A DNA stretch of 64,000 bases from Clostridia bacterium (GTDB lineage: Bacteria; Bacillota; Clostridia; Oscillospirales; CAG-272), in contig JAFQOG010000029.1 of the NCBI GenBank assembly GCA_017420755.1, forward strand, positions 186,001 to 250,000, written 5' to 3'. Positions 28,281-35,976 of this stretch are shown piece after piece (the stretch's first letter is position 1; the number at the start of each line of letters is the position of its first letter). The translations under genes and the position numbers were made by a program. Below the pieces are notes generated by a model. The model worked only from the letters and a program-made list of their open reading frames with translations, was not told where the DNA came from and did not search any database.

Positions 28281-29285
28281 ATGAGTAATTACGACGAAGA
28301 ATACGACGAGGTAGATGTCGAGGAAGCGCCTAAAAAGAAGAAGTTCAACATCTTCGATTGGTACTATCGTGATGGAAAGGGCGTCGAGGGCGACGATATA
28401 AACGCTCTTAAGGAGCCTACTGTTAAAAACGGCTTCAAGCTTGCTTTTAGAAAGCTTGGAAAGCTGATGTCTGCAAACTTATTATTTGTTTTTGGAAACT
28501 TTCCTATTTTCTTTATTATTTTAGCTATGTCGGGCATCTTAAGCGAAAGCTCCTCTGCTCCATTAAACCCACAATGGGGAGTTTTAAAAGGAGCTATGCT
28601 ATTCGACCAAAGCGCAGAGCTATCATCCTATCTTAATATGCTTGGCGGAAAGGTTTCCGTTAATGTTATCAACACCCCAACAATTGTATTTTTCTGTCTA
28701 GGCATTTTGCTTTTGTTTACGATGGGATTTACAAAGGTTGGAACAAGCTATATTTATAGAAATATTGTTTTAGGAGAGCCAATTTTCCCATTCTCAGACT
28801 TTCTTTATATTATTAAAAGAAATTGGAAGCAAGCTCTTATATTTGGCATTATAGATACAATTTTTATTGCTATGTTTGCCTATAACATTTATTTCCTATT
28901 TATAAATTATAGTGCTAGTGCTATGAACCCCTTAATGCTACTATTTACAATTGTTATGGCAATAATTTACCTTATCGCAAGACAATATGCATATCTTATG
29001 ATTTTCACATTTGATTTGAAACTTACAAAGATAATTAAAAATTCGCTTTACTTTGTTATGTTGGGAATCAAAAGAAATCTTGCTTGCGTTGGCTTTACGC
29101 TTCTTTTGCTTATTTTAAGTGCCGGATTGTTTATAATCTATATGCCAATTGGTCTAATTTTGCCTTTTGTAATCACAATAGCTCTAATAGACTTTATAGG
29201 CGTATATTGTGCATATCCAAATATTGATAAGTACATGGTAGATCATTCAAAATCCACTGAGACCGAGGAAGTCACCGTTGAATAA
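28281..29285 (+). CDS. YesL-like (DUF624) integral membrane protein
   Basis: This 334-residue protein starts with an acidic then basic cytoplasmic segment (residues 1-60) followed by five to six membrane segments, the first near LLFVFGNFPIFFIILAMSG. The central region resembles DUF624/YesL proteins of Firmicutes, which often accompany carbohydrate uptake genes; the biochemical role is unknown. GAGG precedes the ATG, and it is cotranscribed with proC. Confidence 0.7.
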   Translation: MSNYDEEYDEVDVEEAPKKKKFNIFDWYYRDGKGVEGDDINALKEPTVKNGFKLAFRKLGKLMSANLLFVFGNFPIFFIILAMSGILSESSSAPLNPQWGVLKGAMLFDQSAELSSYLNMLGGKVSVNVINTPTIVFFCLGILLLFTMGFTKVGTSYIYRNIVLGEPIFPFSDFLYIIKRNWKQALIFGIIDTIFIAMFAYNIYFLFINYSASAMNPLMLLFTIVMAIIYLIARQYAYLMIFTFDLKLTKIIKNSLYFVMLGIKRNLACVGFTLLLLILSAGLFIIYMPIGLILPFVITIALIDFIGVYCAYPNIDKYMVDHSKSTETEEVTVE

Positions 29286-29291
29286 AAGATT

Positions 29292-29320
29292 AACTCCCGT
29301 CAAAAAAATTGACGGGAGTT
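29292..29320 (+). terminator. Terminator after proC and the DUF624-like gene
   Basis: AACTCCCGTCAA (29292-29303) pairs perfectly with TTGACGGGAGTT (29309-29320). The following T-tract is short (TTTCTATAT). Confidence 0.75.
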
Positions 29321-29368
29321 TCTATATGCAAAAAACCGAACAAACTAATGTCCATTTTTTATTAGATT

Positions 29369-29380
29369 AAAAGTGAATTT
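29369..29380 (+). repeat. Left copy of a 12-bp inverted repeat around the methyltransferase island
   Basis: AAAAGTGAATTT here is the exact reverse complement of 32100-32111. The two copies bracket the methyltransferase gene and the structured RNA. The AT-rich composition means chance is a real alternative. Confidence 0.3.
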
Positions 29381-29402
29381 CCAAAAAAGCTTTCTACCCA
29401 TT

Positions 29403-31697
29403 TTATTTTAAAAATTCATATTCAAATAATGTTGGGACAATTTCTGTAATATAATACTCTTTAACCTTTTGTTTTAATGATTTTAAAGCTCCATTAAGCT
29501 CTGGATAATCGGGTTTATTTTCTCCAGTTTCTTCATCTCGTGTAAATGTGTTAAGCTCTGCAAATATTTGATAAACTCCATATGTGAAGGTAGGGTTATA
29601 ATTTTTCGTTTTCTTCGCCCATTTTAATAATGCTTTCCACATTTCAAATAGTTCGTTTTCTTTTTCTCCTATTTTAATTTTTTTCAAATCTTTGCTCGCA
29701 ATTGTTTCTCCGTTTGTAATATCGAGACATAACTCATTTCTATAAAAACGATTATCAGAACCTATAAAAGTCCTCATATGATTTTGCATTTCAAAACAAG
29801 TAAACACAAGGCATTTAAGTAAAAACTGATTTAATTTGCCATTTTTAACATCATTAAAAAATTTATCAGCGCCATCTGCAGATTTCATTATTCTTGCCCG
29901 TTCAGTCCATTCTCTGTTGTAGAGTATATATCTGCTGGCACAAAACATAGGCAATTTGCTCAAATAATCATCTCTTTTTAAATAACAACCATTACCATTA
30001 TATCGTCCGGCAACCAACAAGCTTGATTTTGCATCTGGGTTGTCAAAGCCAACACTATCAGCGACTAAATATCCTAGCATTTCTTTAGAATACAATGGTT
30101 TTATTCTACATTTAACATCGCTATCTGCTTCCAAGCCATTCAATCCTGTCAAAATACCATCGTAACTAAACTCCTCAAAGTTTTCTTTATTGTAATACTT
30201 TGTACTAAACAATTCGTGTACTCGAACAATAGAAAGTTCTACAGGAAGGCTCAACCGATTATTAGCCATGATATCATATCCTGTAATTTTTATTGCTTCT
30301 ATATTGGCATCAACATTTGACCATAAAGCGCACATAATACAGGCATCTATATGTGTATGGAAATGCCTTCTGTTAAAAGCAAAACCGGAAAGAAATTCTT
30401 TATTTATTAAGTGCTGCGATTTCCAATATTTAACTGGAGAATACACCACATAACTATCAGTCGGTTGTCTTAAGTAATATTTAAAAGCGCTCCAAATAAA
30501 TGCATTGCTTAAATCGTTTGAAACTGCCCCCTTGACTTCCTTCTTCATTTCTTTGACAACAAATGTGTTTTTCCAAGCTGATGATGTAACCGATTGCTTC
30601 GTTCTTTGATGTTCTAAAGATGTTGTTTCAACATAAGGTGGATTTTCAAATAAAATCACAGTACACTTAGGATTGTCAATATATTGTTTGATTACTGGAT
30701 TGTTTATATATTCTTCTGATAGTGCGTCTGCTCCACGAACAAGACCCATATTAAAAGTATCTTCTTTTTCTGTAGGTGGGATTATATAGCGCACCTTACT
30801 TCCCAATAACTCTAACAGAACTTTATATTCGTAATATTCAATAGTAGATACAATGCAATGAGATAATTCTTCGTCAGTCAATCTTTTTTCAAGATTTCCT
30901 GTTCCGGCACAACGGTCCAAAATTATGTAATCGTTTCCTTGTGGCACTCTTGCGATTGCTTGACGAACCAACTCAATTGATTTATCTACATATGGTTCCG
31001 GAGTATAAAAAGCTCCTAGATTTTTCTTTTGCAACGCATCATTTAGCCTATCCATCAAATATTGAAAACGAACATTATTTTTTCCAGCATAGGGATATAT
31101 ATATTCTTTGAATTTGTCAGGTTCTCTAATTTCGCCTATAATTCTAACTTTTCCAGTAGTGTCTCCTATAAAATCGGCCTTACGAGCTTGAGGATTTTCT
31201 CTATAATACTTTTCTGCCCAACCAACAATGCAATTTTCATCAATATGGATTTTAGTGTACTTATTTTCTCTAAGCAACTGAATTAATGAAAATTCATCTG
31301 ATTGATTTTCTCCATATTCAAGCTTTGAAACATAATCTTTTGCAAAAAAACCTACATTTTTCCTTGATGCACCACCAATGTAAACTTTTTCAATTTCATC
31401 TAAGTAGTCTTCTGATTTATAAAGATATATTGTTGCCGTGTTCAAGGATACAAGTAATATATTAGAAGGAATTGGTTCTCCCTTAATTCTCATTGATGAT
31501 AGATATTTTATTGCTTGAAATAAACAAGCATTTAAATCTGTTATATTTAATTTAAATTCAAGCAAATTAGCATTTAATATGCCATCACTATTGTTACGAA
31601 AAATATCTTCATAAGTTAAATTCGGATTGACAACCTTTAAATATTGTTCGTAAAATTCAAGTTGTCCTTCAAGTTCTACATTGAATTTTTTAATCAT
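29403..31697 (-). CDS. Adenine-type DNA methyltransferase, possible type IIG restriction-modification enzyme
   Basis: The centre of this 764-residue protein is an N6-adenine methyltransferase: GAFYTPEPYVDKSIELV, SAM-binding motif I (ILDRCAGTGNLE) and catalytic motif IV (FENPPY). The C-terminal third has no motif I recognise and may be a target-recognition region. The N-terminus shows D38, E47-x-K49 (LLEFK) and Q61-x3-Y65 (QAIKY), which fits a PD-(D/E)xK nuclease core. Together this suggests a single-chain type IIG enzyme; a solitary methylase is the alternative. No separate restriction or specificity gene is next to it. The ATG has AGAGG and AGGA upstream. It neighbours tRNA-Pro and a structured RNA, which suggests acquisition. 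Confidence 0.75.
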   Translation of the reverse strand: MIKKFNVELEGQLEFYEQYLKVVNPNLTYEDIFRNNSDGILNANLLEFKLNITDLNACLFQAIKYLSSMRIKGEPIPSNILLVSLNTATIYLYKSEDYLDEIEKVYIGGASRKNVGFFAKDYVSKLEYGENQSDEFSLIQLLRENKYTKIHIDENCIVGWAEKYYRENPQARKADFIGDTTGKVRIIGEIREPDKFKEYIYPYAGKNNVRFQYLMDRLNDALQKKNLGAFYTPEPYVDKSIELVRQAIARVPQGNDYIILDRCAGTGNLEKRLTDEELSHCIVSTIEYYEYKVLLELLGSKVRYIIPPTEKEDTFNMGLVRGADALSEEYINNPVIKQYIDNPKCTVILFENPPYVETTSLEHQRTKQSVTSSAWKNTFVVKEMKKEVKGAVSNDLSNAFIWSAFKYYLRQPTDSYVVYSPVKYWKSQHLINKEFLSGFAFNRRHFHTHIDACIMCALWSNVDANIEAIKITGYDIMANNRLSLPVELSIVRVHELFSTKYYNKENFEEFSYDGILTGLNGLEADSDVKCRIKPLYSKEMLGYLVADSVGFDNPDAKSSLLVAGRYNGNGCYLKRDDYLSKLPMFCASRYILYNREWTERARIMKSADGADKFFNDVKNGKLNQFLLKCLVFTCFEMQNHMRTFIGSDNRFYRNELCLDITNGETIASKDLKKIKIGEKENELFEMWKALLKWAKKTKNYNPTFTYGVYQIFAELNTFTRDEETGENKPDYPELNGALKSLKQKVKEYYITEIVPTLFEYEFLK

Positions 31698-31726
31698 CTT
31701 GTCCTATACCTCTAAAATTAATTGCA

Positions 31727-31756
31727 CTTATATATGACAAAACGATAGTTTTTCAA
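31727..31756 (-). promoter_or_regulatory. Possible promoter of the methyltransferase gene
   Basis: TTGAAA (31751-31756) and TATAAG (31727-31732) are 18 bp apart, immediately after the terminator of the upstream RNA. This would let the methyltransferase be transcribed independently of that RNA. Confidence 0.4.
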
Positions 31757-31758
31757 AT

Positions 31759-31787
31759 AAAAAGTGCGGCTACCGAAGCAACCGCAC
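31759..31787 (-). terminator. Terminator of the structured RNA, UUCG-capped
   Basis: On the minus strand GTGCGGTTGC (31778-31787) pairs with GTAGCCGCAC (31764-31773), allowing two G-U pairs, around a TTCG tetraloop, and is followed by TTTTTATTT. No T-run follows it in the plus direction. Confidence 0.88.
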
Positions 31788-31966
31788 AAAAACGCAAACT
31801 CCGATAGTCGCCAAACTAACTCTATGTGAAATGGGTATTACCACACTTACCAGATGGAATTTGCATTTTATCAAATTCATAAGATAAGTATGGCTAAAAA
31901 AGGGTATAGATATCCCTAAAGATAAAAATAATACCGCAAAATCACAATTATTAAGTTAGTTTGGCA
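31759..31966 (-). ncRNA. Structured ~208-nt non-coding RNA of unknown class (6S-like candidate)
   Basis: No reading frame explains this segment, yet it has a full transcription unit. A promoter ends at 31972. The 5' end begins with GCCAAACTAACT (31954-31965), which pairs perfectly with AGTTAGTTTGGC (31810-31821) to close the molecule with 12 bp. Inside, TGTGA/TCACA, GGTATTA/TAATACC and an 11-bp helix with G-U pairs (CCATACTTATC with GGTAAGTGTGG) continue the rod to an apical hairpin GAATTTG/CAAATTC. A side hairpin (GGG...CCC) is inserted on the 5' side only. A UUCG-capped terminator ends the transcript. The shape fits 6S RNA in length and closing stem, but I cannot confirm the class. Confidence 0.7.
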
Positions 31967-31971
31967 GTATT

Positions 31972-32000
31972 ATTATACATCTTTTTTACAAATATTTCAA
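31972..32000 (-). promoter_or_regulatory. Promoter of the structured RNA
   Basis: TTGAAA (31995-32000) and an exact TATAAT (31972-31977) are separated by 17 bp. The expected start, 6-7 nt downstream, falls on the first base of the closing stem. Between 32001 and 32099 I see nothing further that I can name. Confidence 0.8.
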
Positions 32001-32099
32001 TAGATTTTTACTTAAAAATCATCATATTCCAATAAAAATGAATAATTGAATATTCCATTTGCTACTAAAGGCCACAAGTATGGTAGTTGACCATGGCTC

Positions 32100-32111
32100 A
32101 AATTCACTTTT
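32100..32111 (-). repeat. Right copy of the 12-bp inverted repeat
   Basis: AAATTCACTTTT is the exact reverse complement of 29369-29380. See that entry for the caveat about AT-rich chance matches. Confidence 0.3.
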
Positions 32112-32113
32112 CA

Positions 32114-32151
32114 AAAACAAAAAACCGAATGGACATTGTTGTCCATTCGGC
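32114..32151 (-). terminator. Terminator of tRNA-Pro
   Basis: GCCGAATGGAC pairs with GTCCATTCGG(T) around a 6-nt loop and is followed on the minus strand by TTTTTTGTTTTTG. It begins 5 nt after the CCA end. Confidence 0.88.
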
Positions 32152-32155
32152 ATTT

Positions 32156-32232
32156 TGGTCTGAGTAGCGGGATTTGAACCCACGGCCTCTACCACCCCAA
32201 GGTAGCGCGCTACCATCTGCGCTATACCCAGA
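32156..32232 (-). tRNA. tRNA-Pro (anticodon GGG), CCA encoded
   Basis: The acceptor arms TCTGGGT and ACTCAGA pair. The D arm, the anticodon stem CTACC/GGTAG with loop TTGGGGT (anticodon GGG) and the T loop TTCAAAT are all present. The 77-nt gene ends in an encoded CCA. This reads proline codons CCC and CCU. Confidence 0.95.
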
Positions 32233-32363
32233 TACGCTTGATATTATATCATGCGATTTTCTAATTGTCAATACTTATTTTTTATATTTTTGAATTATTT
32301 TTTTGCTTTTGCACATTATAAATATGAAATCTTTTGATTTCAATTTTTTTACGGGAGTTAATT

Positions 32364-32558
32364 ATGGAAAACAAAGCTAATCACTGTATTCATTGTACTG
32401 TAAAATCGTGTGCAAATCACGCTAAAACAAGCAATTATTGCGTTCTCGATACTGTTTCAATTGGCACTCATGAGTGTCATCCAACAGTTTCTCAATGTGT
32501 AGATTGCGAATCATTCGTTCTCGACACATGCACTGACGGAAAGTGCTCTGTAAAATAA
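32364..32558 (+). CDS. Small cysteine-rich DUF1540 protein
   Basis: This is a 64-residue protein with eight cysteines in two similar halves (CIHCTVKSCANH and CHPTVSQCVDC), the arrangement of DUF1540 proteins in Clostridia; metal binding is likely but not proven. I take ATG 32364, which has GGGAG about 7 nt upstream, over an in-frame ATG at 32334 with no site. It is a single gene ended by a strong hairpin. Confidence 0.82.
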   Translation: MENKANHCIHCTVKSCANHAKTSNYCVLDTVSIGTHECHPTVSQCVDCESFVLDTCTDGKCSVK

Positions 32559-32589
32559 GACTCTTCTCCGTTCCTCCTTCTCCTTAATA

Positions 32590-32628
32590 ATTACAAAAAA
32601 TCACCGAAAAATCGGTGATTTTTTGTAA
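32590..32628. terminator. Bidirectional terminator between the DUF1540 gene and yabQ
   Basis: ATTACAAAAAATCACCGA pairs perfectly with its complement around AAAA, giving a GC core with T-runs in both directions. It can stop both convergent transcripts. Confidence 0.88.
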
Positions 32629-32662
32629 TTTAGAATTTTTAAATTATTAAATTTATAATTAA

Positions 32663-33250
32663 TTAAATATTTTTCCCGATTTTATATACATTTTTTCTAT
32701 TTTTTAGCTCCATTTTAGGTTTTTTCGTTTCTTTTCTTATAGATATTTTTTCTCTAATTTTTATAATTTTTGTCTTTAAAAAATTAACAATTGGAGCAAA
32801 TGGTCGCAAAATAAAATATACTAAATAAGACATTACAACTTTTATTCCAAATTTAATATATTCAGATACGGAAATCACTATTTTTCCTACTGTAAAATAG
32901 TATATTAAAAGCCCTAGCATAGCGCCAATAAAGATATACCATCTAACAACTCCGGAATTGACATAATATACAAAAATAATCATAATTATTGTGATAGCCA
33001 AAAAATAAATTATATCTGTTATAAACAGAACTATCCCTTGCGCTAGCTTTCCTTGCTTTTCCTTTTTTGTTAACGGATTTTTTATTAGTGGAAATTTTAG
33101 CCTTCTTAATCTTTCCACGCCCTTACTCTCATAATCAATTCCTAAAAAAGTGCGCCAAATTCTAACAATATCATAAATTGCGCCAAATACTATTCCTAGT
33201 ACCAACGACATGGCGCTAACAATTAGCTGATCTACAATTGAAATCTCCAT
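32663..33250 (-). CDS. yabQ: Spore cortex biosynthesis protein YabQ
   Basis: YabQ is a membrane protein needed for spore cortex formation in Bacillus subtilis. The N-terminus shows the family pattern LGIVFGAIYDIVRIWR, with about four membrane segments in the first 140 residues and a basic C-terminal tail (about residues 165-195). It follows yabP by 7 nt; GAGGAA upstream of its ATG overlaps the yabP stop region, so translation is coupled. Confidence 0.88.
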   Translation of the reverse strand: MEISIVDQLIVSAMSLVLGIVFGAIYDIVRIWRTFLGIDYESKGVERLRRLKFPLIKNPLTKKEKQGKLAQGIVLFITDIIYFLAITIIMIIFVYYVNSGVVRWYIFIGAMLGLLIYYFTVGKIVISVSEYIKFGIKVVMSYLVYFILRPFAPIVNFLKTKIIKIREKISIRKETKKPKMELKNRKNVYKIGKNI

Positions 33251-33257
33251 TTATTCC

Positions 33258-33536
33258 TCATTTGAAAATATCAACTATTGATTTTCTCTTCTTTTGATTT
33301 GAATGGGTAAAATAAAAAATCCCATTAATTTTGCCATTAACTATCAACTCTCCGCTCTCAGCATCAAATCTTTCGATTTTAAGATTTTCTCCCTCAATCG
33401 AAATGCCAAACTTATCGCTTTGTGCAACTATTGTTCCATCATCGAAGCTCGTTACATCGCTAATTCCTGTCATTTCAGTCCTTCTTCTAGAACGAACTGT
33501 AATATCATGCTTTATTAACTCTTCACTCTCGTTCAT
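33258..33536 (-). CDS. yabP: Sporulation protein YabP
   Basis: YabP is a 92-residue protein of the YabP/YqfC family, which act at the outer forespore membrane in spore assembly. The central segment RRRTEMTGISDVTSFDD and the LKIERFDAESGEL(I) region match the family. GGAGGG precedes the ATG. It lies between rqcP and yabQ as in other Clostridia and has a possible mother-cell promoter. Confidence 0.9.
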   Translation of the reverse strand: MNESEELIKHDITVRSRRRTEMTGISDVTSFDDGTIVAQSDKFGISIEGENLKIERFDAESGELIVNGKINGIFYFTHSNQKKRKSIVDIFK

Positions 33537-33583
33537 ACGCCCTCCACACTATTAATATGCCTAGTTTTGGCAGTCACATACTT

Positions 33584-33610
33584 ATAGTATGAAAAAATGT
33601 CCGAGTTTAT
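33584..33610 (-). promoter_or_regulatory. Possible sigma-E-type promoter of yabP-yabQ
   Basis: CATACTAT (33584-33591) resembles the sigma-E -10 element CATACAAT, and ATA lies 16 bp upstream at 33608-33610. B. subtilis yabP and yabQ are controlled by sigma-E, which supports the reading, but the match is short. Confidence 0.35.
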
Positions 33611-33621
33611 TACTCGGACAT
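33592..33621 (-). terminator. Terminator of rqcP
   Basis: ATGTCCGAGT pairs with ACTCGGACAT around AATAA and is followed on the minus strand by TTTTTTC. The stem overlaps the last codons and stop of rqcP. Confidence 0.85.
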
Positions 33622-33855
33622 TACCTCATATAGCGCTGATGCGTCATTTTTTCTTACTACCTCTTTCACATCAAGAACTCTTATTTTAAGAGTCTTTTCT
33701 CCAAAGGTAATTTCAATAATATCGCCAACCTTGACATCATATGATGCCTTTACGGCTCTTCCGTTGACCTTCACATGAGATGCGTCACATGCATCGTTTG
33801 CCACAGTACGCCTTTTTATAATTCTTGAAACCTTTAAAAATTTATCTATTCTCAT
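33610..33855 (-). CDS. rqcP: RqcP/YabO, S4-domain ribosome quality control factor
   Basis: RqcP works with RqcH to add alanine tails to nascent chains on stalled 50S subunits. The protein is essentially one S4 RNA-binding domain (MRIDKFLKVSRIIKRRTVA...HVKVNGRAVKAS). I use ATG 33855, giving 81 residues and the usual MRxDKFLK start; the in-frame TTG at 33867 is less likely. It lies between hup and yabP, the normal position of yabO. Confidence 0.9.
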   Translation of the reverse strand: MRIDKFLKVSRIIKRRTVANDACDASHVKVNGRAVKASYDVKVGDIIEITFGEKTLKIRVLDVKEVVRKNDASALYEVMSE

Positions 33856-33865
33856 ACAATTTACC

Positions 33866-33896
33866 AAAAATAAATCCTGCGAAAACGCAGGATTTA
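33866..33896 (-). terminator. Terminator of hup
   Basis: TAAATCCTGC pairs with GCAGGATTTA and is followed on the minus strand by TTTTT. It lies between hup and rqcP. Confidence 0.85.
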
Positions 33897-33908
33897 TTAT
33901 TTAAGTTA

Positions 33909-34181
33909 TTAGTTAACTTTATCCTTAAGAGCCTTACCAGCTGAGAATTTAACTGTCTTCTTAGCAGGAATTTGGATCTTCTCCTTAGTTTGTGGGTTGA
34001 TACCAGTCTTAGCGGCTGTTGTCTTAACCTCAAATGTACCAAAGCCAATAATTTGAACTTTGTCACCTGCTACGAGAGCATCCTCAATTGCGCCGAGAAC
34101 TGCTGCAACTGCTGCTTCAGCTTCCTTCTTCTTAAGGTCTGCTACCTGTGCTACTTTTTCGATAAGATCTGTTTTGTTCAT
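33909..34181 (-). CDS. hup: DNA-binding protein HU
   Basis: HU is the abundant histone-like dimer that bends DNA. The 90 residues start MNKTDLIEKVAQ and contain the signature GFGTFEVKTTAAKTGINPQT, ending in the usual basic FSAGKALKDKVN. It has its own promoter and terminator. HU between a SpoVB/MazG locus and rqcP is a common clostridial arrangement. Confidence 0.98.
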   Translation of the reverse strand: MNKTDLIEKVAQVADLKKKEAEAAVAAVLGAIEDALVAGDKVQIIGFGTFEVKTTAAKTGINPQTKEKIQIPAKKTVKFSAGKALKDKVN

Positions 34182-34235
34182 GGATTTTTTCTCCTCTTTT
34201 AATTTTTTGAATTCCTAATGGTTTTCGGTATTTTA

Positions 34236-34264
34236 ATTATATCACTATTTAGCAATAATTTCAA
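34236..34264 (-). promoter_or_regulatory. Promoter of hup
   Basis: TTGAAA (34259-34264) and TATAAT (34236-34241) are separated by 17 bp, about 55 bp upstream of the ATG. Confidence 0.8.
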
Positions 34265-34331
34265 GGGTTTATTGCAATTTTTTTACAAAAAATCAACATT
34301 TTTTAGTGTTTTTTTATATATTTTCACAGTT

Positions 34332-35960
34332 TTAAGGCAGAATTTTTAATTTTTTTAATGATTTTATCAACTTTTTAGAGCCTGGCATCATTAAAAGCTC
34401 ATTCTCCGTTATAGTTTTTGTACGCATTGATATCAAGAAATACGCGAAAATAGCGAGAGCTATTGAGAAAATCAAAGCTATTTTAGGAAAAATTATTTCT
34501 GATAAAAAATAATAAACCACCGCCGATGAGCCTATTGATACAAGCGAGCATAAAAACGGCATTAAAAATAGTTTTCTAATGCTTGGTAATTCTCCCACAC
34601 ACTTCACGACGAAAAATATATTCATGCCACTTGCCACCAAATAACACAAAACTGTTGAAATTGGCGCGCCCAAGATGCCTATTTTCCCCAGCAATATATA
34701 ATTTGATGCAAGCTTTACTGTTGCACCGCAAAGCATTGATATAATTGGAAGCCTTTGATGACCTGCTGAATTTAAAAATGAGTTGGTAATAGCAATGAGC
34801 CCTAAAAATATCACTGATGCTGAAGCAATTGACAGCCACGGGGCAGCTCTTTCCACCGACGCTTCCTTGAACATTAAAAGGTCTAAAACAGGCTTTGAGA
34901 ACACCCCTAAGCCCATGGCGCAGGGTAAGGCTATTAAAACTATAAGCTTAAGGCTAAAGGCTCTTATTTTTTGCTCATATTTTATGTCTTTTCTTTCATG
35001 TGCCGAACTTATTATTGGCACAAGAGCATTTGCAATAGGATATAAAATTATTGTTGGAAGGTTAAATAGCGAAATTACAAGCGATGTATAATCTCCATAA
35101 AAGATTTTTACTGTTGTTTCGTTCATTCCAAACTCTAGAAGCCGATTTTGAACCATTATCGTATCAAGAATGGTTGTAAGTGACAAAACTGACGAGCTAA
35201 GAGTAATAGGAATTGCAATAAGAAGCATTTCCTTTAAAAGCGTTGAGGTGGGCTTGACATCGGTCACGCGTTCATCTATATTTATTTGTAGCTCGTCTTT
35301 AAAGAATAGCTTTCTCACATAGAGAAAAATCATTCCTAAAAATACACCTATTGTAACACCTAAAATGGTATAGGCGGAAACAACACTATCGCTATAGCCC
35401 TGCGATTTTGCCCATACCGCCAGAGAAACGCCTATTCCAACCTTACAGATTGCTTCTATAAATTGAGAAATAGCAGTTGGCGCCATCAGCTGAAAGCCTT
35501 GAAAATAGCCTCTCATACAGCTACTAAGACATATAAAAAGCATAGTAGGCGCTATTGTTACAATACAAAGGGATGTTTCCCTAGCACCAATAAATTCCGC
35601 CAGCTGTGGCGAAAGTGCAATCATCAGTGCGGAAAATAAAAATCCTATTATTAAAAATAAGATTATCGCTATATTAAATATTTTTTTGGTTTCTAAAAGT
35701 CGCCCCTTAGAGCGACTTTTAGATATCATAATTGAAAGTGCTACCGGCAATCCGGCTGTAGATATAACATATAAATACGCATATATTTCGTATGCAGAGC
35801 TATAATAACCTGCTCCTATGCTACCTACTACACGATTAAGTGCAATTTTTGATATAAGTCCTACTGCCTTTACAAGAAAATTTGCGATAGTTAGGACTAA
35901 CACTCCTGAAAAGAATAAATTTTTTACACTTTTTTGAGTTTTTATCAAATCACCTTTCAA
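34332..35960 (-). CDS. SpoVB/YabM-type polysaccharide or lipid II flippase (MOP superfamily)
   Basis: This 542-residue protein has about 14 membrane segments and belongs to the MOP exporters, which include SpoVB and MurJ. These move lipid-linked sugars across the membrane, for spore cortex or cell-wall synthesis. The N-terminal FLVKAVGLISKIALNRVVG motif and YIL-rich helices fit. Its position next to rqcP, yabP and yabQ matches B. subtilis yabM or a clostridial spoVB. The start is TTG 35958-35960 with AGAGG 7 nt upstream. The usual mazG/yabN gene between it and hup is missing. Confidence 0.85.
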   Translation of the reverse strand: MKGDLIKTQKSVKNLFFSGVLVLTIANFLVKAVGLISKIALNRVVGSIGAGYYSSAYEIYAYLYVISTAGLPVALSIMISKSRSKGRLLETKKIFNIAIILFLIIGFLFSALMIALSPQLAEFIGARETSLCIVTIAPTMLFICLSSCMRGYFQGFQLMAPTAISQFIEAICKVGIGVSLAVWAKSQGYSDSVVSAYTILGVTIGVFLGMIFLYVRKLFFKDELQINIDERVTDVKPTSTLLKEMLLIAIPITLSSSVLSLTTILDTIMVQNRLLEFGMNETTVKIFYGDYTSLVISLFNLPTIILYPIANALVPIISSAHERKDIKYEQKIRAFSLKLIVLIALPCAMGLGVFSKPVLDLLMFKEASVERAAPWLSIASASVIFLGLIAITNSFLNSAGHQRLPIISMLCGATVKLASNYILLGKIGILGAPISTVLCYLVASGMNIFFVVKCVGELPSIRKLFLMPFLCSLVSIGSSAVVYYFLSEIIFPKIALIFSIALAIFAYFLISMRTKTITENELLMMPGSKKLIKSLKKLKILP

Positions 35961-35976
35961 AGCTTTTCCTCTTTAA

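Noticed and set aside
31759..31966. The structured RNA as a riboswitch controlling the methyltransferase gene
   Set aside because: No alternative pairing between the terminator stem and the upstream helices is apparent, no known aptamer consensus was recognised, and a separate promoter-like pair follows the terminator. Kept open only as a minor alternative.
32022..32216. Small open frame on the minus strand over tRNA-Pro
   Set aside because: It runs through the tRNA gene and its terminator, so it is not a protein gene.
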